Source of the DNA: Rhynchopus sp. YZ270_cl-10
Lineage: Eukaryota > Euglenozoa > Diplonemea > Diplonemida > Diplonemidae
NCBI GenBank assembly: GCA_964035575.1
Contig: OZ037877.1
Coordinates: 930,001-994,000 of the forward strand
Length of the DNA: 64,000 nucleotides
Direction: 5' to 3'
Both the position numbers and the translations under genes were made by a program. The notes under the pieces are model-generated. The model had not been told where the DNA came from. It did not search any database and saw only the letters and a program-made list of their open reading frames with translations. Of the stretch, positions 1-11,700 are shown piece by piece. Numbering within the stretch: the stretch's first letter is position 1; each line of letters opens with the position of its first letter.

Positions 1-528
1 ACAGAAAAATGGACAAAATTTTAGTGACTAAAATTTTCACGAAATATGAACCCATACCCAAATGGGTAAAAAAGTACTTTTTTTTTTTCAAAAAAAAAAA
101 AGTACTTTTTTTTTTTATTTTTCGTCACGTACTTTTTTACTTTTTTTTTTCAAAAAAAAGTACGTGAAGTACTTTCTACATCCATGGATCGCAACCCATT
201 TAAAAAAAAATACAGAAAAAAAAAGGGGGTCTGGATTGCCCCAACGTTCTGTTCTGTTCTAATATGAAAGACTCTGAAGTAAAGGATACGTATTCTATTT
301 GCTTTGTTTGGACAACTGATGCAGGCCTCATTAGGGAACAAAAGGTCCCATGGGAAAAAAATAAAATAAACAGCGTTTTGTATAGTGGAGTTCATCCTCG
401 GGGTGTCTACACAAATACAACCAAGTTTTCAAAATAAAAAACCCCATAGCGCAAGCCTTACCCTTAGGGGATACTGCAACCAGACAAATAAATAAGAGAA
501 AAAAGAAATGCCAGGATAGCATAATCAT
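1..528. other. AT-rich left edge with poly-T/poly-A hairpins and one family C repeat
   Basis: At 72-168, runs of T and A alternate around the word GTACTTTTT, so the strand can fold on itself. A family C repeat lies at 375-435. An open frame from 263 (MKDSEVKDTYSICFVW) runs into the repeat and is not supported by other evidence. Confidence 0.4.
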
Positions 529-632
529 GTGGCCATGGAAGTCGGCATCCGATAATGAGTGTGTAACAACTCACCTGCCGAATGAACCTGTCCCAAAAAA
601 TGGATGGTGCTCAAGCGATGAGAGACACCTGG
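529..632 (+). rRNA. Fragment of large-subunit (28S-type) rRNA, probably a pseudogene piece
   Basis: The stretch contains GGCCATGGAAGTCGG, GAGTGTGTAACAACTCACC and TGCCGAATGAAC, followed by ATGGATGGTGCTCAAGCG. These match, in order and spacing, a highly conserved segment of eukaryotic 28S rRNA next to the GTPase-associated region. Several positions that are near-invariant elsewhere are changed; for example GATAATGAG replaces GCTAAGGAG, and the CCCTGAAAATGG part is altered. Only about 90-100 nt match, and I see no other rRNA parts in the window. It is most simply an isolated, diverged rDNA fragment. A genuinely fragmented rRNA piece cannot be excluded. Confidence 0.8.
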
Positions 633-2723
633 TTAAAAAGATTTATTGAAAAGCGAAGCCTGTCTTTTTGCAAGACGGCTGCCTTTAAACGAAACAGATG
701 ATCAAAGACATGTGGCAAAATTATGGCTTTTCCTCAAGACAAAAAAGTCAGATGAGGGGATCTCAAAAGCCAATCCGAACCATGCAGTCATACCCCCTTT
801 ATTCACGCTAAACCCTAATCCCGAACAAAAACCTTTTTTAGAAACCCCACAAGTTAAAAAAAAGATGAGGAGACAAGGTTGGACAAGATCCATCTCGTAA
901 CGATAATCTCTTATGCTTTCGAAAAGCTGCAAAAAAAAGAAAATGAAAAGAAAAAAATTCCCCAATGTACATCACCTTTTTTTGGTATGCTCGATACACT
1001 GTCACAAGAGGGCTTTGTATTTCAAGACTTTTTTTTAAAAAAAGAAGATGACCAAAAGCATGGAGAGTTTTAGGCCATCTTACCATTATTTTTCCCCTCT
1101 GTTTTTAAACGTCCTTTGTGCGCTTTCTCTGAATAGAAAGTATACGAAATTGATTTTTTTTTTTTTTTGGGAAATCTGGGTAAAACAATGTAGAGTAGCT
1201 ATAACCGAAAAAGAGAAAAAATAAATCCACCCACCACTCCCAGGTCATGGATGAATACTGTGGTGAACCTTGATTAGTTTTTTTTTCCTTCTTTTTTCTT
1301 TTCTTGTGGAAATAACCAGGGAACAACATACAATAACAAACAACAACGATTCTTGCAGTTTTTTATGATATTGTTTTCTTGGCGGGGGGGGTAGAGAACG
1401 TGTGTTATTCTGAAACCAGTTTTCTCTCCCCCATTTTCTTTGTTCTTTCAAAACAGTAGTTCATTACTTCATTATTCACCCCCTTTTTTTTTTTTGGTTT
1501 TGCTCGAAACAACACTGAGTAGAGAGGGTGTGGGAGGGATGGCGTGGGATTTTCCAGGATCGAGGTCAACCTTCCCGACACTCTGCTTAGTTAACGGAAT
1601 GAAATATGTGTGTACGCGGTGAGATACATTCATGTTTCAAGATTTTTTTTTTTGTTTTTTTTTTTTCCTGTTTTTCCCTCCCCCCCGCCTGGCCTTCTCC
1701 GTATTGGTAGTTAGTTGGGTTGAGGAGGTGCTTTAAAAATTTTTAAATTAAAAGGTGGTGATAGTGCCACTAGCTATCGATACAACCCGTTATTTAAATT
1801 CCCGGAGGAGGGAGGGGGGAAAAAAATAGTGGAGTTCATCCTCTCGGGTGTCTCTACTAATACAACCAAGTTTTCAAACAAAAAAAACAACAAAAAATTC
1901 AACAACGTACACACTTCATCAATAATAACTTCCTCTGACCCACTTTCTCAGTAGACTCGTCCCCTCCCTTCCTCTTACACCCTCCCAAACCCAACCCATC
2001 CCATTTCCCCCCTCTAAAATTCTCTAAAAACCCCCCAAAAATTCTCCTACTTTTGCCCCTTAAAATGTTCCCTTCTTTTTGTAGCCATTTTTTGTGTCTT
2101 TTTTAACCTTTTTTTTTTTCTTCCCTTTTTTGCTCTATTTTTTTGTTACCACTCGATAGCAATTCCTTTAGTGACCCTTCCCCAGTGAGATGTGTGCACG
2201 AGAGTCATTCATCTTTCAAATTTTCTATTTTTTGGTGCCTGCAGGGATGTTTTGGAAACTTTTTTTTTTTCAAATTTTTCTTGTGCTTTCATCTGGATGG
2301 CTGGCATCGTACGTGGGTCAGTCGGAGGTGTGCATCAACAACTACAGTTTTCTTACTATTGGGTTTGAATTAATTTTTTTTTCTTTTGAAACAAATCCCT
2401 TCTTTTCTTTGTTTACAACAACAGCAACAGCAAAAAAAAACAACAACAGCAGCAGCAATTTTATTTTACAAACATTTTTTGAGTTTTTTTTTATTTTATT
2501 TTTGTTATTTTACGAGCGTGGACTGGGGAGAGAGAAGCAAAGTCTTTCGTTAAACCTGCCAAGCACAGACGTAGTTCGGACGGTTAACAGGGTATTGATG
2601 GCAAACAAAAAAAATTGCGGAAATAGGTAGTTTTTTTTTCTACCCATTTTTCTGCAATCCCAATAAAAAAAGCAAACAACTTATCGATGGAAGCACACCC
2701 TTGAGTGTCTTGCACCTGATGAC

Positions 2724-2755
<32 letters not shown>

Positions 2756-5189
2756 GAAAAATGAAACAAAATACACGATTCTCCGTTTCAGATTCAACGT
2801 TGCCAATCCCCTCTGGTCGAAAATGAGTTCTTTTTCTTTTTCTTTTTCTCTTTTTTTTTGAGATTTTTTTTTTTTTTCGGAGCTTGTGCGTATGTGGTTA
2901 TATATTGATTCGTTCAGTCTAGACAACTTTTCTCTTTTTTTCTTCTTCTTCTTCTTCTTCTTCTTCAAAACATACTAATCCAAGCTCGACTTTGATTCAC
3001 CTTAACGGCTTTTTTTTCCTCTTTTCCCCCCTATTTTTCTCTCTTTTTCCCCTGTTTTAAATAATGCCTTCATACTCATGAGAGCAAACAAAATATCACA
3101 CCTACCAGCCCCCTTTTTTTTGATAAAACATAAATAAACACAAAATCCTGCGATAATATGTTTCAGAAGGAAAATTGAGCTTTTTTTTCTCTTTTTTTTT
3201 TTTGCTCAGGTTCAAGAGTTTGAAGGTTCTTTACAGTGTAACTAAGAACACAAAAGAACCCCCCGCCCGGTTCAGTTATGGAACAACGATTGTACCAAAA
3301 ATTGAAAAAAAAAAAAAACAAAAAAATAGTCTGTCGACCGAGAGGTTCCTGATTCTTTCTATTCTATCTCTGTCACTCTTTACCCCTCTTTAGGGGTGAA
3401 GTGTGCTGTTCCGTTAAGCATCCAAGCCTGTTAAGGGCGGCATGTGAGCCCCACCTCTCTTGGTGGGCGATTGTTGAGGCAACGAGACAGCAAAAGCAGG
3501 GGGGAAAAAAAAAAAAGGAAAAAAAAAAACAATTGTCGACTGACATCTATCCTTTCCGTAGTACAAAAGGCTTCGGATACCATTGAGTACAGACCCTAGG
3601 TTTTCCCCGGGTCCTTAGGCGATTTGTCGACACAACAAAAAAATGGTACAAAAGTCAGTGCTACAACCATCCTAAACAACCCAGAAGAAACAAAACAACG
3701 AAAAATAAGGGTGAAAACGAAACCTATATTTCTTGGTCGGTGTTACACACGCACGCAAAAAAAAAAGGTGATGGTCGAAACTACAAAAAGTTACGGCTAA
3801 AAAGTTATAGTTTAAAAAAGGTATGCAATATACAAACACCGACCAGGAAAAAAAAAGTTTGTTCACCCTAACAAAAAAAAAGAAAAAAAAAGTATTTTCT
3901 CCTATTTAGTGATCCCTGTAGGGATATATTCCTGTACCCTGCAAATCTACAACGTTATATTTAGTTTTCTTTCTTTTTTCCCTTTCCGTGCCTACATCAC
4001 AGAGGTGTTTGCACTATCCGCTTTACCCCCCTTTTTTTTCAATTAACAAGAAAACGTCCGATTTTTTTTCCAACCCTACCAATTGCATTGTACCTTGTTA
4101 ATGTAAGGCTGGCGTGGATTAAAATTTAGTGTGCATATAAGGAAGGAGGGGAAAAAAATGTACCTAAAGGTGATCTATGGAGCCCTACGCACAAAGTGCT
4201 GTTTTTTTGGAGGATTGGCATTTTTTTCGGCACTCCCATTGATTTTTGGTCTTCTGTGACGCGAGGTGCTCAGAAGGAGAACAAGAACGGTGGAGGATTT
4301 TTAAAGTAGTAAAGCAAAACTACGCTATTCCAACAGTTTTTCATAAAAAAAAAAAAAAAAAGATCCTACCTCGGTAGGTGGATTGTCGATACAACAAAAA
4401 AGGTAGAAATATGTAAACGCCCATACCACACCCCCTGCCCTACCCCCCCTGGGGTGTTTTCTGTTTGCAAACAGCAAAAAAAAAAGTTGGCCGGATTTTG
4501 ATTTTTTTTAAAATCACTGATGTGCTCTTGAGGGTTATTTGCAAATACAAATTTGTAAGACCCTACTCGAGTCTTCTTATGTGGCCAACCTTTTTCTTCT
4601 TTTTTTTTTTTAAACGTGCGTTCGCGGCGCTCTTTGTGGAAATTAAGTGGAATATAGTAAGATACAAAAACAATATTCACTCTTTCTTTCTTTCGAGCGC
4701 CAGTGGCAATCACCCCTCTCTTTTCGTCCTTTTAAATTGTCATTTTTTTCAATATTTCATACCCGTTCGTTTGCTTTTGTGCAAACCATTTTTTTTTCCC
4801 TGCATTTTTGTTCTTCAAAATAAATTACATTAACTCTAGCCTTTTTCTCTCGGTTCCCACTGCATTTTTTTTCTAAAATTTCTAAAAAGTGCAGTGTTTG
4901 ATTACCCCCTTTTTTTTTTCCCCCTTTCAGCTGTTACACACACAACTGGGTCTTCCGTTTGATGCTGCTTGATGCGGTGTTTGCAATGGGAAAAAAAAAT
5001 ATTTATAGAAAAATCAAAAGAAAAACGGTGTACAAACACTTTTTAAGAGATTTTTTTAAAAAATCAAAACGATACTCTATCTTTATTTTCGACGCCTATT
5101 TGCACCGTACGCTTGCTGCACCTGCCCATTTATTTAGATGTGCATGCACTCGAGACATGCGTCATCTTCTAATCTTATCTTTAATAAAA
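633..5189. other. Gene-poor AT-rich region with hairpin repeats
   Basis: No gene is recognised. Repeats seen are H near 1120, F at 1602 and 2189, C at 1829, E at 2285, B at 3420, 3536 and 4367 (partial), I at 3990 and F at 5136. A (TTC)n run lies at 2940-2966 and poly-T at 2728-2755. At 2516-2592 an exon-like island (NLPSTDVVRTVNR) ends at an AACAG/GTATTG donor-like site, but it has no convincing acceptor. Confidence 0.5.
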
Positions 5190-5279
5190 GGGTAAATTGC
5201 GATATCACGTATACTTTTTTTGTACGTGCCATCGCAAACGGAGAAAAAAAACAAGTATACGTATTATCGCGATTTTCCC
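5190..5279. mobile_element. 90-bp relative of the Mutator-like MITE
   Basis: It starts GGGTAAATTGCGATATCACG and ends with the imperfect complement (ATTATCGCGATTTTCCC). It has the same TIR as the 651-bp element at 47416 but almost no interior. No target duplication is clear. Confidence 0.65.
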
Positions 5280-7193
5280 ATTTTTTCTTTTTTTTCTTTT
5301 TTTTTTTTTGGTTGACACTCTCCTTCTACACAACAACAACCTTTCTATTTCAAGCGACGACGGATTTATTATTATTCTTTCGTTTCATTTTTCCACCCCC
5401 CCAAAAAAAATATATGAAACACATAACTTCTGATAAAAACGATGTGGATTTTTTTTGGCCGTTTTTCTTTTTTTTCTTCTTTTTGGGGTTCCCACTTATG
5501 GATATCTTCCCCACAAAAAAAAAAAGACTATGTCGTTCTTAACAGATCTCCTTTTTCTACACATAATTTTACCTTTTTTGCACTCTTTTGTACACTGTCA
5601 CGAGAGGGTTTTTTTTTGTAGGGGAGTTATAAAACCATGCGACAAAATGACAAAAAAAAGGGTTATTTTCTTCCTAAAAGTTGCTCTTAAGGGTTCAGGA
5701 CGAATGACGTCTATATCCTTCCGTAGTACAAAAGGCTTCGGTCAACATTGAGTACAGCACTGTGAAGCATATTCGTCTTTTCAAAATTGTCTTTGTTCTT
5801 TTTTCTTCTTCCCGCGGTTCGATAACCAAGCGGAGAACCGTCCAGCAGAGTCGTATATTTCTATTTTTTTTTCTTCAAAAACTTTCTTTTTTTTTGCACC
5901 CCCTTCGACTTCTCGATATCCACTTGAAGTTTGCAAGGTGACTATAGAGCAGATTTGAGTTCGTTTTAACAATCCATTTTTCTTTTTCTTTTTTTTTTTT
6001 TACAAATTGCGAACTCCAGCTGGGGATTTTGACATCATCCCCGACAAACGCACTTTGTGCAATTACACACACAGTCACTCTGAGGCTGTGCGATAACGAT
6101 GATCAAAGATGACTAAGCAAAATGAGAGAGGCTTGGGTTCATCGAACAAGATTTTCTTTTCTTTTTCTTTGCTTTTCTTTTTTTTTACTCCGTGACCAGC
6201 TCCTTGCGTTTTTACTGAATCATATACGTGTCCGTGAGGTCACTAATATTATTCGTATTCTTTGTTGAGGTGAGTGAAGAGAGCCGAGCTTTTACCTTCA
6301 TGTTACCCAAAAACTGTTTGGTTGTGTGTTTTTTTATTGCGAGGCTCCTGAGCAATGAGGTGAAAGAAAAAATACCATTTTTTTTTTTTTTTTTTTTACT
6401 ACGACGAGAATGCACAGCAGCGTGCTGTGGTATTCCAAGCAGTTGCACAAAACTGTGGCAACACAAACCCGAGGCAACTACAACTACTCCATCAATTTAT
6501 CAAAAAAAACAAACAAAACTGTGTCTACACATCACTTTGAATGCATAAAACAAATACAAACTACTTTCTTGAGTTAGCGAGCGGACGACTTTACGTCTAT
6601 ATCAATTAAGTACATACCTACTTAGGCAGGTGACTGTCGATACAACAATTTAAAACAAAAAAAAAAAAATGGCTTCGGCCAACATTGAGTCCGGACCCTC
6701 AGCTTCCTGGTGTGGGTGCTTGGTCGATACGAAGGCAAGCATCCCCAAATCTCCCCTCCCCTCTTCACGAGAGAGATCTCCCTAGTCTCTCCATATGTAT
6801 CATTTTTTTCTCTTCTCTTTGCAACTTTTTGTTTACTGGGGGAGGGGGCGTATATGAGATCCCCCCCAGTAAGCCTCTCGGCAAAAGAGGCTTTGGTGCA
6901 TCCATTCTTTTCTTTTTCTTTTAAATCCAGTGTCTGCGTCTGTCGATGTGGTGAGGCGTTTTTGCACTTTTTTCCTTCTTTTTTTTGGCGAACTTTCTCT
7001 GCATAATCCAACTTGCATTTGAAACGCCACTCTCTTGTGTGTGCGATCTTATTTTTCTCTGATTTTTTTTTTATTTTTATGTTGCTTTTTTTTTTTTTTA
7101 CTTTTAACAGCACGTACCACTGAGGTGCCTTACTTCTCTTGCTATCTCAGTTTTTTTGATTTTGATTTTGATTTTTTTTTGCCTCCCCGGAAA
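5280..7193. other. Gene-poor region rich in family B repeats
   Basis: Family B copies lie at 5697-5760, 6577-6640 and 6670-6735. There is also A at 6107-6152, D at about 6430-6510, I at 6929-6970 and a G-like hairpin near 5590. The rest is homopolymer tracts. Confidence 0.5.
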
Positions 7194-7283
7194 ATGGGGA
7201 CATTGGCGCAAAAAGGTGGTGCGTTGATGTGTTCAAAGCCCCTGTTACTGCCCAATTCGATTTCCAATATTCTATTGCATCAG
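7194..7283 (+). CDS. Weak exon candidate (30 codons)
   Basis: An ATG after a T-rich stretch opens MGTLAQKGGALMCSK, ending at CATCAG before GTGACA. Composition is exon-like, but there is no family match and no linked exons. Confidence 0.2.
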
Positions 7284-7574
7284 GTGACAGACTGACCCAA
7301 CAACCGTTGCTTAGCGTCACCTTAGGAAAAAAAAAACACAAAAAACCCCCTTTTTTTGCCTTCCATTTGATGCGATGATAAAACATAAAGTGGCATGAAG
7401 ACGTTACAGAGACATTTTTTTTGTAAAGACTTCTGCCCCCATTTTATGTTTTTTTTGTTTTTGTTTTTGTTTTATACCAAGCATTTGGCAAAAGAGGAGA
7501 TAGAATTAACGGAAGGTGCGGAAAAAACAATTTGCCCGCAAATTGTTTTTGTTTCATTTTTTGTTTTTATCATC

Positions 7575-8487
7575 GGGAAGCCTCTTTTTTACTTTCAACG
7601 GATGTCATCCGTCCGATTTTGAGAAACCCCCCCCCTCCCCCCCCGGAGAAGATTGTAAATTTGGCAACCTGAAGTTTTCGGCTTTTGGACAGACGTAAAA
7701 AAATTCGAAAACCAGCGGAAGTGGATTTCCGAGCTCCCCGCTTTTCACCACAAAAAAAATCGACCACTTTAGTGGAGTAGAAGTTAATTTAAAGTGGCTC
7801 CAGTACACAGTACACAGTACACAGTACACAGTACACAGTACACAGTACACAGTACACAGTACACAGTACACAGTACACAGTACACAGTACACAGTACACA
7901 GTACACAGTACACAGTACACAGTACACAGTACAGTGAAGTCAATTTAAAGGCTCCATGGGTCTTTATACAGTAACGTATAGGGATTTCAGTGCATAAAGG
8001 GGGGGTCGGCACCACCAAAAGTTGCGTACCGTGGAGTGTGTTCCTGAATAAAAAAAATGGTCGGAATTGAAAGATTCGTAAAAAATAAATCCAAAGGAAA
8101 AAAATCGAAAACCTTCTTCAAAAGAAATCCAACTTAGAGACGCCACTGTGCTGCGACCCAAAGAGGAGGTTTTCTTAAGGAATTCCTTAAGAAACCTGCG
8201 TAGAAACGTTCCCAAAGGGGGTACCACAGCCAAAAATCACCTAACCATCCACACAGGCATAAAAAAAATCGTGCGACCCCGGAATTGAACGTTTTCGTAA
8301 CCGATCTTTCCAAATAAATAAAATTCGAAAAAAATTTTTTTGAAGAAAATTCATAAAATCCATGTGACCACGGTTTTGTACTAGACCCCCCCGTTGCCAA
8401 ATTACCAAACTTTTCCGCTCACCCCCCCGGAGACCCCCCCCCTCCCCCCCCGGATGACATCCGTTGAAAATAAAAAAGAGGCTTCCC
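7575..8487. mobile_element. 0.9-kb inverted-repeat element carrying a 7-bp satellite
   Basis: The termini are GGGAAGCCTCTTTTTTA and the matching complement, followed inward by CAACGGATGTCATCCG and a C-rich block (CCCCCCCTCCCC) on both sides. The interior holds about 18 copies of AGTACAC (7802-7931). These sit between two imperfect copies of AGTTAATTTAAAGTGGCTCC and AGTCAATTTAAAGGCTCC. No transposase is seen. Confidence 0.75.
7802..7931 (+). repeat. AGTACAC satellite, about 18 copies
   Basis: Uninterrupted 7-bp tandem repeat inside the element at 7575-8487. Confidence 0.95.
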
Positions 8488-8643
8488 ATCCTCACGAAAA
8501 AAAAACTCACACAGCGAGAGAAAAAAAGCACAACAACAAATCTGCGGAGCGATAAAAACGAATAAAAAGTTGTTATTTCTTTGTTTTCTTTTTACTGTGT
8601 CAGATCCTGAAGTCAGATTCTATTTTTAATAGTAAACAACCAT

Positions 8644-8788
8644 GGTGCTTTCGGAAGTCGGTCAACGACCTGTCAGCGACGTGTCACGACCTGTCGGTGA
8701 CCTGTCGGCGACCTGTCAATATCAGGGGGTGTGTGTATAGAGTCCCTGTGTCAGCGACCTGTCAATACCGACCCCTCCCGGAGCACCA
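8644..8788 (+). repeat. Family J element with internal GACCTGTC reiterations
   Basis: It begins GGTGCTTTCGGAAGTCGG and ends CCCCTCCCGGAGCACC, so the ends are inverted (GGTGCT and GAGCACC). Between them CGACCTGTC-type units recur five to six times, then CAATATCAGGGGGTGTGTG. Other copies lie at 22633-22745 and 42565-42765. The copy number of the inner unit differs among them. Confidence 0.8.
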
Positions 8789-11700
8789 AACCATTTTTTT
8801 TTTTTTGCGATATTTTGTCTCAAGTTGAACTAATAAACGAAAAAAGGGGTATATGGGGACAGTACTACACACTATCTAACCCGGCTGCTAAAAAGCAAAA
8901 CAGTTTTTTTTTTTCTTCTTCTTCTTTTTCTTCTTTTTTCTTCTTCTCGCAATGCAAACTACTACCAGAACGTTTTGCAGCACTTTGTTTTAGAGATGTT
9001 ATGTGCAACAATGAGAGGCACATTTATCCTCAAGTTTTCTTTTGTTAACAATACTCTTCACAGACCCCCCCTTTTTTCTGGAAAGAGTTGCTGTTTTTTT
9101 TTTTTTTTTTTGTTTTTTTTTTGTTATTTGCTGTTTGCTGTTGTTGTATTTTAGTCAAAAAGGTGACCTAGCAACGAGAGGCTAGGTTCGTCTTATAAAC
9201 GTTTCTTTTTGTTTTCTTTTGCCTTTTTTGCTTTTTTAAAAAGGGAGGTCAAAGAGGGTGGGGGGGTTTGGTCGGGATACAAAAATGGCTACTTTTTTTT
9301 TTTCTCTTGCTTTCTTCCCCTCTTCCTTTATAAATAAATACCAGGGTGTAGTGGTATTTACCATACTATGCAGTGAGGTCGAATCGGCCTCGCTAAGGCC
9401 GGCTCAGGTGTGGCTGAGGAGCGATTGTAAGTTAAAGTACGCCTCAGACGCCTTAGATAGATTTTCCAGACATGCCTATTTTCAGGTGTAGTCGGCCTCG
9501 CTGCATTTTGTATGAGTTACCCACCACGTTTATTTATTTTTTTAAAATTTTTTTTCAACAAAATAAAACCCCAAACCCACCCCTTATTCCCGCTCCCAAT
9601 GTACACCGTTTCTTTTAATTTCTCCCCCCCAGGTGGTTTTTGTTTTTCTAGTTTTTTTATTGCCTTTTGTTTTTCTGTTCTTCTTTTCACCGTGCCTTTT
9701 TACGTCCTAGAGACGTTTTGCACTATCAACCCCATTTTTTTTTATACCGAAAACAAAAGCGAAACCCAAGCGGTTTGGCTTAGAAATGAATGTTCTTTTC
9801 TTCTTTTATTTTGGGTGGGAAAATTGGGATTTTCCTGAAGTAACGTTCATTATTCGATTTTATTTTATTTTGTCTCATTTCTGTTTATTTTTTCGTCTGG
9901 TGTACTACCATTGTACGGTGGGTTCAAGTATTGAGAGGTGCTCTACACACATCAGCTTTGCCTTTAAGAGTTACGTACATGAAGAGGCAGTTTGGGTCCA
10001 CCCCCCGGTACGGTCTGTGCTCCGCACCAGTCCACAAACCTCACAGAATTTACAAAGTCATTTTCACAACAATCTTGTGTGGATGCTTCAACGCAATACA
10101 AAACTTTGAGACAAAGAGACACAAGTCTTGTCACGTAACTTTTTTATTTAGTCCTGCGCGGATTGTGTTGCGGGCTAGCCGGGGTGTTGCGTATCTTACT
10201 GGTGTCGGGTTTACTCAGCATCAGGGTGCTTTTTTTTGGTGAGCGGGTTGACTATGAACACTCCCTCCCCCTATACCTGCTTGGGGAGACACAGACAGCA
10301 CACCTTTTTCTTCAGGGTGTAGAGCCTTTTGTATTTTTGTTAAAGTCGAAGCCAAATTTTTATTGTTGTGAAGATGCATTTTGTGTGATAAAGGATATTA
10401 GCACAGATCGGTGGGTCAGTTGAGGGGGGGGTGCAATATCAACTTCGCTTTTTGAGATGGGTATTGTGCATGGAGAGAGGCACCTACCCACCTTGGAAGG
10501 CTTGTTTCTGTTCTTGTCAATACAAGAAGGGCATTTCACCCCGTCAAGTATTCTAGCCTATTTTTTTTTCTCGGGGGAATGACAGTTTTTTTTTTCTTTA
10601 TTTGTCCAGAACCCGTCATGTTTTTTGAAAAATGGTGATTTTGTCGATACTACAAAAACCATTTTCTATATTTTCAAAAGTCCGAAAAATTCCGTAAAAA
10701 AAAAGAAAAGAAAAAGAAAAACCCGCAAAAAAAAGCAAAACAAAAAAAAACAAAATGCAAATTGTTTTTTTTTCCTTCTCATACTCTCTTTATTTTTTTA
10801 AACCAGTTTGACTGGTAGCTTAACCAAACAAGGATCAGTGCAGAACAGCTTATTGTGCTGTCTTCACTGGGATCTGCAAGTTTCAAAAAAACAAAAAAAA
10901 AAGTGGAGTTCATCCTCGGGTGTCTACACTAATACAACCAAGTTTTCAAAAAAAAGAAAATACACGCATAAGTGGAGCTTGCACAGCAACGTGGCAATCC
11001 CACTATTCCAATCATTTATCAAAACAAACAACAACAAAAAAGCTATGGTGTTCGTGACCCCCCCCCGCTATTTCGTGGCACGTTTGTAGCAGTTTTGTGG
11101 TAAAATGCACCATATTTTCTCACTTTTGTTTTTTTTTTCCCCCCTCTGGTACTTACCTTTACACCTACTAGTAGGTTGTAAAGTGCTTTCTTATACAAGA
11201 ATAGAAAAAAAAGGGGGCGCAAGCCTTATTCCATACTACGCACCTATTGCTTGGCGACACAAAAAAAAAAAAAAAATGCGCAAAACAAAAAAAAGTAAAA
11301 AAACGTGGAGAGCACACAAGGTGCTACATGTTGTCCAATTTTTTTTGTTACGTGAATGACTTGAAGGGGAAGTGATCTTGCACAACACACTCTACACTAT
11401 TCCAACAATTTATCACACAAAAAAGGCGCAAAAAAAAAAAAAAAAAAATGTGACTCACGCCAAAGCTGATGGCCAAATTTCTCGTATTTTTGTTATATTG
11501 TCCGTACCAATTTGGTTTGTTTTGATTTTTCTTTTTTTTTCTTTTTGCTTCTTCTTTTTTTTTTTATTTTCTGCTATACTTACACATTTTTTTTTGTTTT
11601 GCTCGCTAAAAAAAAAATTTGTGGCTGCTATCCCGTGATGGTAGTCTAAAAATCAAACAAAAAAATTGCTCGCCGCAAAAAGCCCCCTCTCGACAAGGGG

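Noticed and set aside
7802-7931. CRISPR-like array
   Set aside because: The 7-bp units have no spacers; it is a simple satellite in a eukaryotic genome.
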